This document shows, in pieces, positions 35,132-47,201 of a DNA stretch of 64,000 bases. The DNA is taken from the NCBI GenBank assembly GCA_002105175.1, contig MCGE01000008.1, positions 1,550,001 to 1,614,000 on the forward strand, read 5' to 3'. How positions within the stretch are numbered: position 1 is the stretch's first letter; the number at the start of each line of letters is the position of its first letter. A program made the position numbers and the translations under genes. Origin of the DNA: Absidia repens (lineage: Eukaryota; Mucoromycota; Mucoromycetes; Mucorales; Cunninghamellaceae). Below the pieces are notes generated by a model, which was not told where the DNA came from, searched no databases, and worked only from the letters and a program-made list of their open reading frames with translations.

Positions 35132-37170
35132 GCTCTCTTTCTTTTTAATTTTTTTTTTTTTTTCATTTTTTCGTCATCCTTCCACTTTTATGGGGTTATG
35201 TTGGACTTAGAATAGTGTCAGAACGGTTTTCAGCTCAGGGATTACAACATGCATGGGGAAACCCTTTCAGTTTGGAGTCAGGATTTTGGACCACCATTAG
35301 CTAAGTTTAGTTTTAGTTCGTAGTTTAGTGTCAGTTTATCGATAGTTTGTATTTATATTATAGTAAAATATGTCTCTTCTTACATGCTTCACAAAGAAAA
35401 ATGCTCCCTTAGTCTCTCTCATGTTTTGCACAATAGATTCCCGTTTTTACTAGCACCAATCTCGTTTGATTAGCTTGCCCGTTGTTGTGATTCAAAAAGG
35501 AAAGGAAAAAGACACACTTTAGTCCTTTTTCATGTTTTCTACAATATATAAGCACTCGTTTTACAACCGTTTTTTTTTTTTTTATTAGTATTGACCTTTC
35601 TTCAACCCTCAAAATAGATACTCCTCGTGATACATGGTTTTGTAAAAATTCAAGCCAAAAAGAAAAATAACTCACTATCGTCAAGTTCCATGTTGTCAAT
35701 AAATCCTATGTGTTACTGTTATTGGCGTTACTGTCAAGTCCTCGCGATAACCCTTTTGCATACTTATGTTGGTGTTTTTACCATCAATTGTCACAAGTTA
35801 GCTATTAATATTAGTACTATCAATATTATTATTCTTTGATTCTTATTACTGTCAAAAAACTTGTCATTTGCTATATCTTTATCATTCATTCATTCCCGGT
35901 ATAGTTTTAAAATTATTATCATTACCCAATAAAGGCTTTTGTGAAATACTTATGTCTCATAGTTCTCAATAATTATTTAAATGGGATGATGGAGGAGGAC
36001 ACCTCGGGTTATTTATATATGAATTGTTGTTTGGTGATGCAGGTTACGACGTGGAAAGGGGGAGGGGAGAGGTCATTGAACGTGATCTGCGCGGTCTAGG
36101 ATAGAGCCATTGAATACGGGTTCGGGTTTCATCCCTGTAACCGATATGCGCTATATAATATTCATCATTTGATACGTATAAACAGGTACCATATTTGTTA
36201 TCAGCTGACCTTGAACGATGTCCGCTTTGTTAGAGACCCAAAACACAAACGAAAACCTTGACTAAACTCTTTTTTGGTAGAAATGTGTGAATTTTGATTC
36301 AGTATACATATATAAAATATGGGTTGGTTGGTCTAGTGGAAGTTGCGCCAACAGCATGGTGTATGTTGATCAATATGAATGACAGAACAGGAACATAACT
36401 ACGTTTCATATTAAATATTTTAGAATTGTCAACCAGTCGCTAGACCTCAGTGGTAGTAGTAATAGTCATGGCGTGTAAATTAGAAAGAGGTTATTTGATA
36501 AACAGTTACAATAGCTATTTTATTTAATATACGACGGGTCAAAGTATGGCTAATAAAACGGCAAATATTATTGAAGTATATCGATAACTACTAAAATTAA
36601 AGGCCAGGGGTTCAGTGTATGATTTAATAGAACGATTAATGTAGAATTAAAAGAACGGTCAACTCTAATTTAAGAGGATATTGTAAATATGAACTAGTAT
36701 ACTGTACAAGACATTAAAAAGTCGAAAGAGACATCTTTTATTGAAGCACAGCAATGGTCAACACTATTCAAAAAAAATTGCAGTAAAAACGGGATCTATT
36801 ACACACAAAACATTAGAAATATTATTGGAACAGGTTTCATTGAAGCAAGTAAAAATAGACATATTTTATTCAGATGCAGATACAATCTATGGGCAAAGTA
36901 ATACTAAGTTAAGCTAATGAAGGCTCAAAAAAGCCAACTGATGGTGGTCCAAAACCCTGGATCCAAAATGAAAGAGTTCCCCATGCATCTTGTAATCCCT
37001 GAGCTAAAAACCCTTCTAAACTAGTCCTGAAGCTAATCTAAGATCATCATAATCTCAATGAAGTTGAATGGTGAAAAAAAATATGAAGGAAAAAAGGAAA
37101 AAGAAAGGAAAAGGAGAGGAAAATAACAACGGGAGATAAAATAAATATTCACGTGGGCGGCATTTCAAAT
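35050..37170. repeat. Long terminal-inverted-repeat element, copy 2
   Basis: The left outer end (35056-35080, ATTTCAAATCCCGCCCACGTG) and right outer end (37150-37170, CACGTGGGCGGCATTTCAAAT) are inverted near-matches. The next few hundred bases inward also mirror each other, for example 'ggattacaacatgcatgggg' near 35240 versus 'catcttgtaatccctgagct' near 36993. The interior matches copy 1 (for example 'tcatttgctatatctttatc' near 35866 and 1047; 'taaatgggatgatg' in both). A T31 tract lies at 35100-35130. No long ORF. About 2.1 kb. Confidence 0.8.
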
Positions 37171-37957
37171 TCTTTTTTCCAGTCTCACACTTGAGAGGAG
37201 CTATGGTCATGATCCTTTGACATGAAATCCATATTTTTTTAAAAACTATACTACTACTAAAAAAGCAAAGATAATGTATCAAAAGGGAAGGAATTTTAAA
37301 TTGTCTGAAAATTTCCACTTTGGGGAGCTATATAGCCTCTACACCTGTTAGTTGGTCTAGTATGACTTCCTTGTGTGCACCCTGCGCAGATAGTCATAGT
37401 ATGGTGAATGAAATGACAAAGAAAAAATGGCACATTCCTTTCTAAAATTGAGTTTGCTATGGTAGGGCGATGGAAATTGGTGACTTTGACATCTAATTCA
37501 CTTGATTTAGAGCAACATACCATGGGAAGAGTAGGATATTTAGCCTTGCATAATAACGAAATATATTGACTTCTTAGATTATATGCACTATAAATGGGAT
37601 CAGAGTATAAATATATGTATACGGACCAAAGACAGTCAGCAGGAATAGATGAAGATATTATTTTATTGCAAAAAGAAGAAGAAAAACGGTAAACTAAATA
37701 AGAATTGGGACGGTGGGAAAAGATTGAAACAATAGTGATTTTATTTTGCAAAAGAGATAGATGAGTAAAAAAAACAAAACAAAGATAGATGGGACTTAGA
37801 TGAACTGTTTGTAAATAATAAATAACCACAATAACACTGGGGATATATTCATAAAATAAAGGATCAGCTAAACTAGAGCGATATAATTTTATTACAAAAA
37901 GAAAAGGGAACGAGATTGATGATGACAACGAAAGAATGAGCGTGAGGGAAGGGGTAT
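37171..37957. other. Intergenic, AT-rich
   Basis: Between repeat copy 2 and the PQ-loop gene 3' end. A 210-residue open frame on the minus strand here is hydrophobic low-complexity translation of A-rich DNA with no family resemblance, and I do not call it. Confidence 0.5.
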
Positions 37958-39199
37958 CTATTCTACGTATTCAGGATTCTTGTTTTTCTTGTTGGTTCCA
38001 TTTTTATTGTTGTATAAAAAGAATTGAATAAAGATCTAGAATTTTTTTTAAAAAAAAGGTTGAAGTCATCAGATTGTATATCATAAAGTTTAGTTTGTGG
38101 TATTGTAAATGTGTGCTTACCGTGAAATCAAATACCAAGGTGCCACAACTTCCAATGATCCAAGCAAGGTTTACTAAAATATAATGCCGATCGGTAGAGC
38201 GTAAAAAGATGGACTAGTGACACCCCCATTCCCAAAAAAGAAAACATGTATCAGTTAGTACTGACCATACTCACACATTCAAACTTAGTATTTTTTTTTT
38301 ATCCTTACCATTGTAAACAGCACGTTGCCGAGTACTGCACACAAAAACATGCCCAAGCTAAGACCTTCTGTACTTTTTTGGCGGTGATTTTTGACAATTT
38401 GAGGAATCCGACTTCCTACATAGAGAACAGCACTTGTCCATCCCAAAAGTTGAGGCAGCCAACGGAAATCATTCACTTTATCACCATCCGAAAGTGCAGG
38501 ATCAGATCCAACGAAACCACCACTAACAATACCACCATGTACGGAAGCATACCAAGCACAAGACAGCACAGTGACAAGCACAATGGATAATCCTGACAAT
38601 GTGTTAAACCAAGCTGAAATAGTGTGATGTTTGGATTCACTAGATCTTCGTCGTAAACGTCGTCGTCGTCCAGGTTGTTGATGTTCTTGTTCGTGTATAT
38701 CACTGCTTTCGGGGATCAATGTAACTTCTTCTTCGTCTAAAGGCCCCAGTGTTGATAATCGTTGATAAAAGATGACTTGCCATATCAATCCCATATCTGC
38801 AACAGTATACCATAAAGCCAATAAAAACTATATCAAAGAATGGAATATTAAGGTTAGAAACAGTCTGATTTTTTAGGGGAGAGCGGACAAGGGGAAGGAT
38901 ACTCACCATGGTGGGTAACAGATCTTGCAAAATGACCCCCACTAGATTGAAAACATCTCCAGCAAGCCAGATCACCAAAAATGTCATTGATAAGCCATCG
39001 CCACTTTTTCTATCGTAATTTTCCCATAATTGACTATTTTAAATATAAATGAAAGTATAGCGTAAGTAAGCGATCGACCAGTTGACCAAGTACTATAAGC
39101 TAAAAAACGAAATGTCAAAACTTACGGTATGAAAACAATGAGCCAACATACTATAGATAAATAGCCAGCAATATTTGAAGCAAATTCAGGATCCCACAT
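37958..39199 (-). CDS. PQ-loop membrane transporter (YPQ1/RTC2-type vacuolar amino acid exporter)
   Basis: Minus-strand exons are 39199-39126, 39033-38907, 38827-38309, 38213-38121 and 38035-37958, giving 296 aa. The first PQ motif is recreated by splicing (VFIP-QLWENY, residues 25-26). It is followed by GDGLSMTFLVIWLAGDVFN. The second PQ is GSRIPQI (about 209-210) with STEGLSLGMF. Seven hydrophobic segments can be placed, with a basic loop (RRRRLRRRSS) between halves. Yeast relatives export cationic amino acids from the vacuole. All phases consistent. Confidence 0.92.
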
Positions 39200-40071
39200 T
39201 GTGATAATAGTACAGTATATGAGTGTAAGTAATAGAGTGTGGCAATTGACAAAACTAGGAGGAAAAAAAAAAAGGAAAAAGAAAGAACACAAGTGAAGCA
39301 AGTTTGAAGTTTTTTTTTTTCAAGTTTGAAACAATAATGACAATTTCAGTCGCCGCTCGTTACCTAAATTTAGCATCAAAGGAAATTTTAGGTCATCCAC
39401 CCTGATGTAAAATAGGTCGGCATCTCCATTCTCAGTGTTCACAGAGGTAATAGTTTGAGAATCAAATAAACCTTGATTTGTTAATAGGGTACCAATTGCA
39501 CTCTTTTCGTAAAAAAAAAAAAAAAAAATAGTTTCATCCTAAAATCTCTATTTTTCGAGTTTCGTAGTGCTTCATGTGCCATCAACGACAGAGAGAGAAA
39601 AAAACACTAACAATAAATCGATGATTAATTGCTATCATTTTCCATTACTGTCCCAGGTAAGACGCATCGTTTTATCAATCGCCGTTTGCATTTTTTTTTT
39701 TCAAGCAGCTACCAGGTCATACCCATCCCCCATAATAATGATCAAAGTACAATCACACATAGTCATATCAATATCAATATACCAATATTCAATACTACCA
39801 TCATCACCGCCAACATATAATTGCAGTCGCCGTTTCCGCCCTGAAGTCTTATATAACAGACTGTATACAGACATTCCGGAGTCGCAACTACCCGTCCACA
39901 TAAACTCAGACGCACTCACTCACACACCCATACACCCAAACTCACATACACACAGACACAAGACCACAAGTATATATGATATAAAGACACACTATTAACC
40001 GATAACTTTCCAACAATCATGACAATAAATAAAGTGGTTTTTATTCAAAATAGGGCTATGCTGATAGTAAC
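39200..40071. other. Intergenic with weak coding traces
   Basis: About 870 bp between the ATP7 3' end and the PQ-loop start. On the minus strand 39362-39510 is open and coding-like, ending at a GTAACG donor, and 39701-39919 contains a WD40-like word (LYVGGDDGSIEYW). I cannot connect them into a gene. Confidence 0.4.
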
Positions 40072-40768
40072 CTAGAAGTAAGAGATATCGCCAAACTTTT
40101 CCTTGTAACCAGGTACGTTGAACTTTCCGTTTTCGAGCATCTTTTCGACATTCTTGGTAAGATCAGGTTTGGCAATGATAATATCGTCAACCTACACAAG
40201 AATAAATAACACAGAAAAGAAAGAAAAAGTGAGTCTAAAAAAAAGCTGCTCAAAGATTTAGTATCATGCCAACTTACGGTCAATTGGTCAATAGGTCTAG
40301 AGTTTTGAATGTTTTCGAGAGTGGCTTTAAGGTCCTTGAGTTCACCATCAATCTTTTGCACAGTGGATTGGGCTTTTTGAACCTGTATACATAAAGAAGA
40401 AGAAAGATGGAGAGGTTAGAGGACAAAAACCATGTATGCATATATAAAAAAAAATTAAACTGTCCACTTACCGCCTTGGCTTGGAATTGATCAATGGCCT
40501 TGAGTTGAGCATCGAGATTGTAGGTAACAGGCTTGAAAGTCTTAAGAGCATTTTCAGACTGATCCACTACCGTCTGGTTTTTCAAGGTAGAGCGATAATG
40601 AGCAAAATCGACAGTGGTGGGTTGAGCTTGCAATTCCGCTAACACACGCTTGACTTCATCATGACGCTTACGGAATGCTTGCAAAGAAGCAACGGTTTCT
40701 TGAGGAAGACTGACACTCAATTTAGTCCAGTCAACCTTGGCGGCAGATCGTACAGCTGTAGGAAACAT
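40072..40768 (-). CDS. ATP7: Mitochondrial ATP synthase subunit d
   Basis: Minus-strand exons are 40768-40472, 40382-40278 and 40191-40072, giving 173 aa (yeast protein is 174). The start MFPTAVRSAAKVDWTKL, 'ASLQAFRKRHDE', 'VDFAHYRSTLKN' and the C-terminus 'PGYKEKFGDISYF' are typical of the peripheral-stalk subunit d. It belongs to the F1Fo stator. No cleavable presequence is obvious beyond the short N-terminus, as in other fungi. Confidence 0.95.
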
Positions 40769-41113
40769 GATAGATGATGTGTTAAAAAAAAAAAAAGGGA
40801 GACAAGAAAAAAAAAAAAAGTATCTAATCCGCATGGATGGCCAAAAATAAACAACCTTAAACCCAGCATGGGCCAATTTTTAAGGCCCGTCTTTTAATTT
40901 TTGCATCCAACAAAAAGAAATGAGCAATTTAGCTATTATTCTGGTATGTGAAATTGTTTCCTGCTCAATAGATAATGTGGAAAATTAGTGCTATAAAGTA
41001 TTGCAACGACTTGGTGACAGCGCGAGCACAGGGACGATAAATAGAAGGCCATGACGTTCGCAGACTGGCATGTTTTCCATGTATAGCACTTGCCTTTTTT
41101 GAAAAAACAGTTA

Positions 41114-41186
41114 GTCACCTTGGTGTAGGGGTTATCACGCATGCTTCACACGCATGAGGCCGCCGGTTCGATTCCGGCAGGTGACA
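41114..41186 (+). tRNA. tRNA-Val (anticodon CAC)
   Basis: 73 nt, complete cloverleaf. Acceptor GTCACCT pairs with AGGTGAC plus discriminator A. The D-arm is TTGGTGTAGGGGTTATCA. Anticodon stem CATGC/GCATG has loop TTCACAC, anticodon CAC. The T-arm is GCCGG-TTCGATT-CCGGC. No intron. A T-run follows at ~41194. Confidence 0.96.
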
Positions 41187-41719
41187 CGATCTTCTTTTTT
41201 GCTTGTAGTATTCCTCAATATTTCTACTTTTTAGGCAATATTTCCCCGAGGGCAATTCTTTTTACGTAGATAATAGATGCAAACACCAGCAGATGACTTT
41301 TTATATGTATAGTATTATTTTATTCTTTTTTCAAATGAGACAATGTCTATATATGATGAACATATCTTCATTATAAGCATGTTCCTATGTAATTGACTAT
41401 GTTTAGGCAGCATATGTTAATGAATGCTAAGCATAGTCAAATGCTAATTACGAAAATAAATGTCAATAGCGAGACTACACGATTTTTCTGTAGTCCCCCT
41501 CCCCCTGGTGAAAAAAAAATCATGCGTAATTCAAACACCGACAGACTTGTTGGATTTTTTCCTGTTCAAAGGAATAAACATGTCATGCCGTGAAAAACAA
41601 ATCATATCCATGATCAATGGAATCAGAGGCAAATAAACATACCTATTTCATAAAACAATAGAAAAAAAAATAATGGACAGCCTTTCTTTGCTTCATCCCG
41701 ATTTTAATTTTTCGAAAAA
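41187..41719. other. Intergenic
   Basis: About 530 bp between tRNA-Val and the proline-rich tail-anchored gene. No supported gene. Confidence 0.55.
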
Positions 41720-42692
41720 ATGGCTCAAGGTGATGGGCTTTCGTTTTCTACGGAAGGTAGTCATATAGAAGGTATATACAGTACAATGCCAAAAAAAAAA
41801 AAAAGGAAACAATAAAAGACACAGTATATAAAATAGTAGCAGTTCAGAGGATAGGAGAAAATAATAATCTTTATTTCAATAATCAATAATACTAGATCTA
41901 TCCTACGAACAAAACGAGTCCCACAATCCAAAAACACCAAGCATGAGAGACATGTTTTCAAGATTACTTATTCCCGAGAGTCCGATTCCCGAACAAAAAA
42001 AAGAAAAAGTAGGTCCTATAGGATTTGTTGATGGTGATCAGGAGCTAAGCCAAGTCAAAGAAGAGAATCCAACATCCGGTCAAACCAAGCCATCATCGTC
42101 TTCAGAACCGGTAAAACAGGCTGCAGCCCCTCCAGCAGCCCCTCCAGCGGCCCCTCCAGCAGTCCCTCCAGCACCTGGTGTACCCCAACCCGCTCCAGCC
42201 CCAGCATCACCACCCAAAGTCCCACCTCCAGCTCCAGCCCCAGCACCAGCGGCAGCCCCAGCACCGGGACCAGCACCAGGATCACAGGCGGCACCACCTA
42301 ATAAAGCTCCCGCACAAGCCCCACCACCCCCACCACCCCCAACAAAAGATACAAAAAGCAACCCGCCCTCATCGGGTCAGACACCAGGTCCACCAACCCC
42401 TCGGCAGCAAGAACGTCCTCCTTCAGAGCAGATGCCAAATATTCCACCAGGCGGTCCACCTCCACGCCCACAGCCACAAACACCAGACAAAGGTCAAGCG
42501 CCTCCTCATCAACCGGGCGCAGCAAGCAAGCCATCCTTGTCCCCAGGAAGTGATCTTGGATCCCTCGGCCGCATTGGTGTTTTTGGTGAGGATTCGTTTG
42601 CTGTCCATAATGCTGCCGCTGTTCCCCTCATTCATGTCTTGTTTGTTTGTTTGTTTTCCGTTTGGTTCATCATGGGCATGAAACGTTCTTGA
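41720..42692 (+). CDS. Proline/alanine-rich protein with C-terminal membrane segment
   Basis: Exons are 41720-41771 and 41896-42692, giving 282 aa. The short first exon (MAQGDGLSFSTEGSHIE) joins in frame to DLSYEQNESHNPKTP. The middle is a Pro/Ala low-complexity tract with PPAAPPAAPP-type repeats. The C-terminus has one hydrophobic segment (IHVLFVCLFSVWFIMG) ending MKRS. No signal peptide is seen, so a tail-anchored topology is more likely than GPI. Function unknown. Confidence 0.65.
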
Positions 42693-43164
42693 GACATCAT
42701 CTACCCTATCCTACCCAAACCAAACCAAAAAAAAAAAAAAAAAAAAAAAGACCAGTAATAAATACATGTATTTGAAAGAAAAATAAATAAATAAAAAGGA
42801 AAAGTGAGTAATGACAGATGATGGCATCATAGTTTTGACATTGACTTCTGCTCTTCGTACCTAGATATATGGAATAATATATATATATATACAAGTCCAA
42901 CCACCAAAAAAACAAAAAAACAAAAAAAGGAAGGGGACCAAAAAAAAAAAAAAAAAAAAAAAGCGTGATTTTATTTTCGATTAGACGGACATTCAAATCC
43001 ATTATCTAAAAATATTCGTAGACGTTTCTCATCAAAAAGGAATATGGGGAAGAGGATAATATACAAGATAACACATACAATAAAGAATAATACTAGATAC
43101 ATATGTCAATAATAAATAAATGAATAAATAAAAAAAAAAAAAAACAAAGGAGAGAGAGCAAAAA
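42693..43164. other. Convergent intergenic region
   Basis: About 470 bp of A-rich DNA with A21-A23 tracts near 42726 and 42940. It holds 3' regions of the two flanking genes; no gene seen. Confidence 0.55.
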
Positions 43165-43554
43165 CTAATCATCTTTCGAATGAGGCACATCTATGGAAGG
43201 CGTGTCCTGGACTAAATTGGGGACATGTCGTTCAGCACCCGAGGAAGGTTGTGTTGATCCAGATTGGTTTTGATATGGATATTGCATTGGATGATTGGGG
43301 ATATATTGGTACGGCGCGGCATAAAAGTCTTGATCGTAGTAATCATATGGTGGTTGCTGAGGATGCAGTTGTTGAGGACGTTGCGATGGGGAATAATAGC
43401 CTGCGGCACTGCCATCCTCATCCGAAGAAGGCGGAGCTCCAAGAGGCGCCACAAACGGTCTTGCTTTGGCTGAGATCGACGATAACCGATGACTGTCTCC
43501 CGAATAATCGCTATACGTACCACCACCAAGTCCACCACCACTATTGCTGTTACT

Positions 43555-43587
<33 letters not shown>

Positions 43588-44373
43588 ACCTGCTGATGTA
43601 CTATAAAAATCAGTCTTACTTTCTCGTCCACCATGGGCGGCTGCACCAAAAATGCCACCACCATTACCGGTTTCGCCGCCAGCACTGGAATAGGAGAGGT
43701 GGTGTTGTCGTTTGCGCGTCCGCCGTCGTAAAAAGAAAAAGACCGCCGCGCCTAGAATCGCCACCCCGCCCACGCCACCCACAACACCACCCACAATGGC
43801 ACCTGTGTCTTGATTAGTGTTAGACGGCGGAGGCTCGACCGTGGGGACGGTGGTGATATGTGAGCTATAGGATGTTGAAGTCAAGGTATACACTTGGTCG
43901 TCCGACGAAATGACGGTCGTCACAGGAATTGGCGTGGAGGTCCATGTTGAAATCGAAGTTGGTGGGGTTGTAGTGGTAGGGGTCGTAGCAGGACCAGTTG
44001 TCGTTGTTGTTGTATCGTCCGTTGTTGTAGGGTCTGTCGTAGTAGGCGGAGTTGTTGTTGTTGTTGTTGGTGGGTCAGTTGTTGTTGGTGGAGGGGGATC
44101 GCTTGTCGTTGGCGGGTCAGTTGTTGTTGGTGGAGGGGGATCACTTGTTGTTGGCGGATCACTTGTTGTTATTGGATCACTTGTTGTTGGTTCAGCGGTG
44201 GTTGGGTCTGGAGGAGCAGAAGTTGGTGCTGCGCTAGTGGTGTCACCGGAGGGAGGCGGGGGATCCTGAGATGTGACAGTAGGGTCCGGGGATGCTGAAT
44301 CTGACATTGATGTTACTGTTTCTATACTGTCTGTGGTGGAAGGTGATGATGAAGAATCTTCGGCAGAAGACAT
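43165..44373 (-). CDS. Single-pass membrane protein with Thr/Pro-rich ectodomain
   Basis: Intronless, 402 aa. Residues 1-185 are Ser/Thr/Pro/Asp-rich, including repeated TTSDPPPPTTTDPP-type units (codon-level repeats at 44030-44190). The Gly-rich membrane segment lies at about 191-214 (GAIVGGVVGGVGG...VFFFL) followed by RRRTRKRQ. The tail has poly-Ala, Gly/Ser and Tyr/Pro/Gln-rich stretches. Same plan as the protein at 26874-28199, including absence of a signal peptide. Probably a cell-surface sensor or polarity protein; inferred from layout only. Confidence 0.75.
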
Positions 44374-44793
44374 ACAGAAAGTACAGAAAAAAAAAAAAAA
44401 AGAAAGGAAAGAAAAGCGATAACACAGAAAAAAAGTTTTTTTCTTCTTCTTTTGTGTGCAGGTATCTATTTTTAAAACGCTTCACTTTTATGGAAGTCTA
44501 AGCAACAGGGCAAAAAGAGGCGTTTAAAAAAAAGCGACACATAAAAGTCAAAAAAGGCAGCCTAAATGAATATTCCACTATAGGATCACCAGTTGATCCT
44601 TTTTTAAACGTCATTATTGTATTCTTTTACTGTCTTCGTTCCATCAATATAAAAAAGGACATTAAATGGCAATAATAATAATACAAATAAGTAAACCCAT
44701 CCGTAGTAATATGATCCCGTTTCCCAGCAAGTTTCACTGCTTTTTTTAGTGTCACCCCAATGCACAAAATTTAAAAAAGAAAAAGAAGGCTGT
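44374..44793. other. Intergenic, about 420 bp
   Basis: Upstream of the Thr/Pro-rich protein gene and downstream of the monooxygenase gene. No gene seen. Confidence 0.5.
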
Positions 44794-47201
44794 TTATTGA
44801 TTTTGTAAAAGATAACTATCCATAAAGGTAAAAGCTTGGTCTAATTCTAATTGTGTACTAACTAAACTACTATAAGCTATATAACGGTCAGGCCGCAAGA
44901 TCACCAATGCGGCGGGTGGAATTTTGGATTTGGAATCTGTCAAGTGAGCAGTAAGTCCAAGTTTGCTAGTCAAAGAGTCAGCTGAGGAGATGGCATGTGT
45001 GTCGATCCAATAGTCCACCACCTTGTGTTGTGTAGTACTGTTGAAGTCGTCAAAAGTGGCAAATTGTGTAGTGGATTGAAATACAAAGCCCCGACACGAA
45101 TTGTACCTGCTAATTCCATCAATAAAGGCATTGGTAAGTTTAACATCGGGCTCTTGTTGCCATGTTTGTCGTGTGATCATCCAAAAGACGGCATGTTTGT
45201 TGTTCCATTTTTCCAATATTTCAAAAATTGTTTTCCGTTCCACCGCTATCGTCACATCTTTGCTTAGCAGCGCCCTCGTTTCTTTCAAGGAGTGCCCGCC
45301 CTGTTCAAGGAATCGTTCATTGGGTTTGGGTGGTGCAATAATAGGGGAGTCGCCCAAAGTAAAGTCAAGCTATAAAAAGTAAGAATAACATGTGACATAT
45401 TAGATTCGATATTTGCTTTTGTACATTTTCTTCATCGTACCTGGAGAATGCGATTGACAAGGATTCGTCGGACAGGTGGGACAGCATATGCTACTGCTAA
45501 TCCTGCATACCGTGCTAGTGCTTTTTAAAAAGTAAAATAAAAAATTATTAGTAAAAACTAGGTAACCATTGTTTTCATTCAATGTTTTTCCTTTCTTTCT
45601 TCTTTTACGTACACATCACAAAAGAATTTGACATTGCTACCCTTGTTAATATACCAGTTGCGTCCACCACAGATCTTACTATTGGTTCACGCTAAAATTG
45701 AAATGCAAAGTAAGGATCCTGTCATATATATATGTATCTATTTACCTCTATGGAATACGAGTCCAACAGCTTTTCAGAATCAGACGATTCGTCGTTGAGC
45801 GCCAAAGATAGTTTCCACGCTAGATTCTCAGCTATAAGATAAGGCAGTTTTGTTAGTTACCTTATCCACTTGTATGATGTAATATTTGCTTACCATCCTG
45901 GAGCCCAATATTCATGCCTTGACCACCTATTGTATAATGATAGTAATATAAATACGCATTTTAGCTCAATTTTTTCATTTGCAAATAACTTTTTCCAATA
46001 CCTGCAGGAGAATGACAATGAGCTGCATCTAATAAAAACGATAAAAAAAAAACAGAAGTCAATATACCAATTTCCCATTTGATCCAGCCCTTTTCCATTT
46101 ACCACCCATGATGAAAGCACGACCACGTCTAAAGCCATTCGCCATTCTTTCATTAACATTGAAGAAGGTTAACCATATGGGTCTCTTGATACTGACTTGT
46201 AGATTATTCATCCGTTCATCCATAAGATCCTTGACTTGATCCAAAGTTAGTTCTTCTCGAGGGTTGTCCGTCCCATGCGTCACCTTTGCACCATGATCAG
46301 TTGCATAGGTGCCCAAATTTGAGACCATTCGCATAGTAACGGAGTCGCCATCATCTTCGTGAGGCAAAGGAATCAAAACGCTAGCGCCTAAAAAGGTTTA
46401 AGATTAATACATAAGCTGATAATTTATGTAAGCCACAACAGGTTACCTTTTGAATGATAAAATACGACCTGACGGTTTCGAATCCTGGAGATATCTGCGC
46501 CTTCCAAAACAAAATCGGCCAACGCAAAGTTGGATTGGATCGAATTGCCTTCATAGGTCCAAGTAGGGTTCTGTTTTCGTATGCTGGAATGACATCCATC
46601 AGATCCAATGATATATTGTGCAGCGACTTCGAATGTTTTCCCACTGGTGTGGTCCTTGACCTGTGCCACTATACAGTCCTTTTGTTGCTCGTATTCGATC
46701 AGTTCAGTATTCCAATGTATCTTGCCATGGATCTTTTCAATTTCATCCACCAAAATGGCTTCCACCTTTGATTGGGACAGAAAGGTCAGTTGAGGGAACA
46801 CAGCATCAAATTCATCAAAATGAAGGTCACCCATCTATATTAATAAAAAAAATGCACTGTTAGACTCAAATACACACACACACACACATCCAATACGCAT
46901 ATAACCAACATGAACTTCATTCCCCTTTGTTTGTATTTTCCATTGCGCCTTACGTCTTTGCCGTTGAGAAACAGAGTACCACCTCGGCATGCTATAGATT
47001 GTTGCAGGATACGGTAGGTCAAACCATGATGCTGGAAGATCTCCATCGTATGAGGGGTAATCCCAAAAGCGCGGCTTTGTTGAGTAGGGCCCCTTTTTTA
47101 TCAATAAGGTAAACATCATGTCCATTCTTGATCAATAGAAAAGCACACAAAAGTCCAACAGGTCCACACCCAGAAATAAACACGTCAAAAGTATGATTCA
47201 T
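44794..47201 (-). CDS. FAD-dependent aromatic monooxygenase, phenol 2-hydroxylase/PheA-like, with one apparent frame break
   Basis: Nine minus-strand exons: 47201-46954, 46834-46447, 46387-46103, 46028-46002, 45926-45894, 45831-45746, 45691-45613, 45520-45441, 45369-44794; about 600 aa. The N-terminal dinucleotide fold is VFISGCGPVGLLCAFLL, then 'SRAFGITPHTMEIF'. The middle has IIGSDGCHSSIRK. The second FAD motif is built across two tiny exons: GDAAHCHSPAG and GQGMNIGLQDAENLAWKL. The C-terminal ~190 residues match the thioredoxin-like domain of phenol hydroxylases. It likely hydroxylates an aromatic ring using NAD(P)H. In exon 1 the frame changes between LIDKK and TQQSRAFG at about 47090-47100; one more base in the A6G4 run would fix it. 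Confidence 0.88.

Noticed and set aside
36318..36400. tRNA-like 'ggttggtctagtgg' stretch in repeat copy 2
   Set aside because: Resembles an A-box, but no acceptor, anticodon or T-arm can be folded around it.
37296..37928. Minus-strand frame of 210 residues
   Set aside because: Hydrophobic low-complexity translation of AT-rich DNA, no start context, no splice support and no recognisable family.
43910..44269. Plus-strand Val/Gly-rich frame
   Set aside because: Antisense of the Thr/Pro repeats in the 43165-44373 gene.
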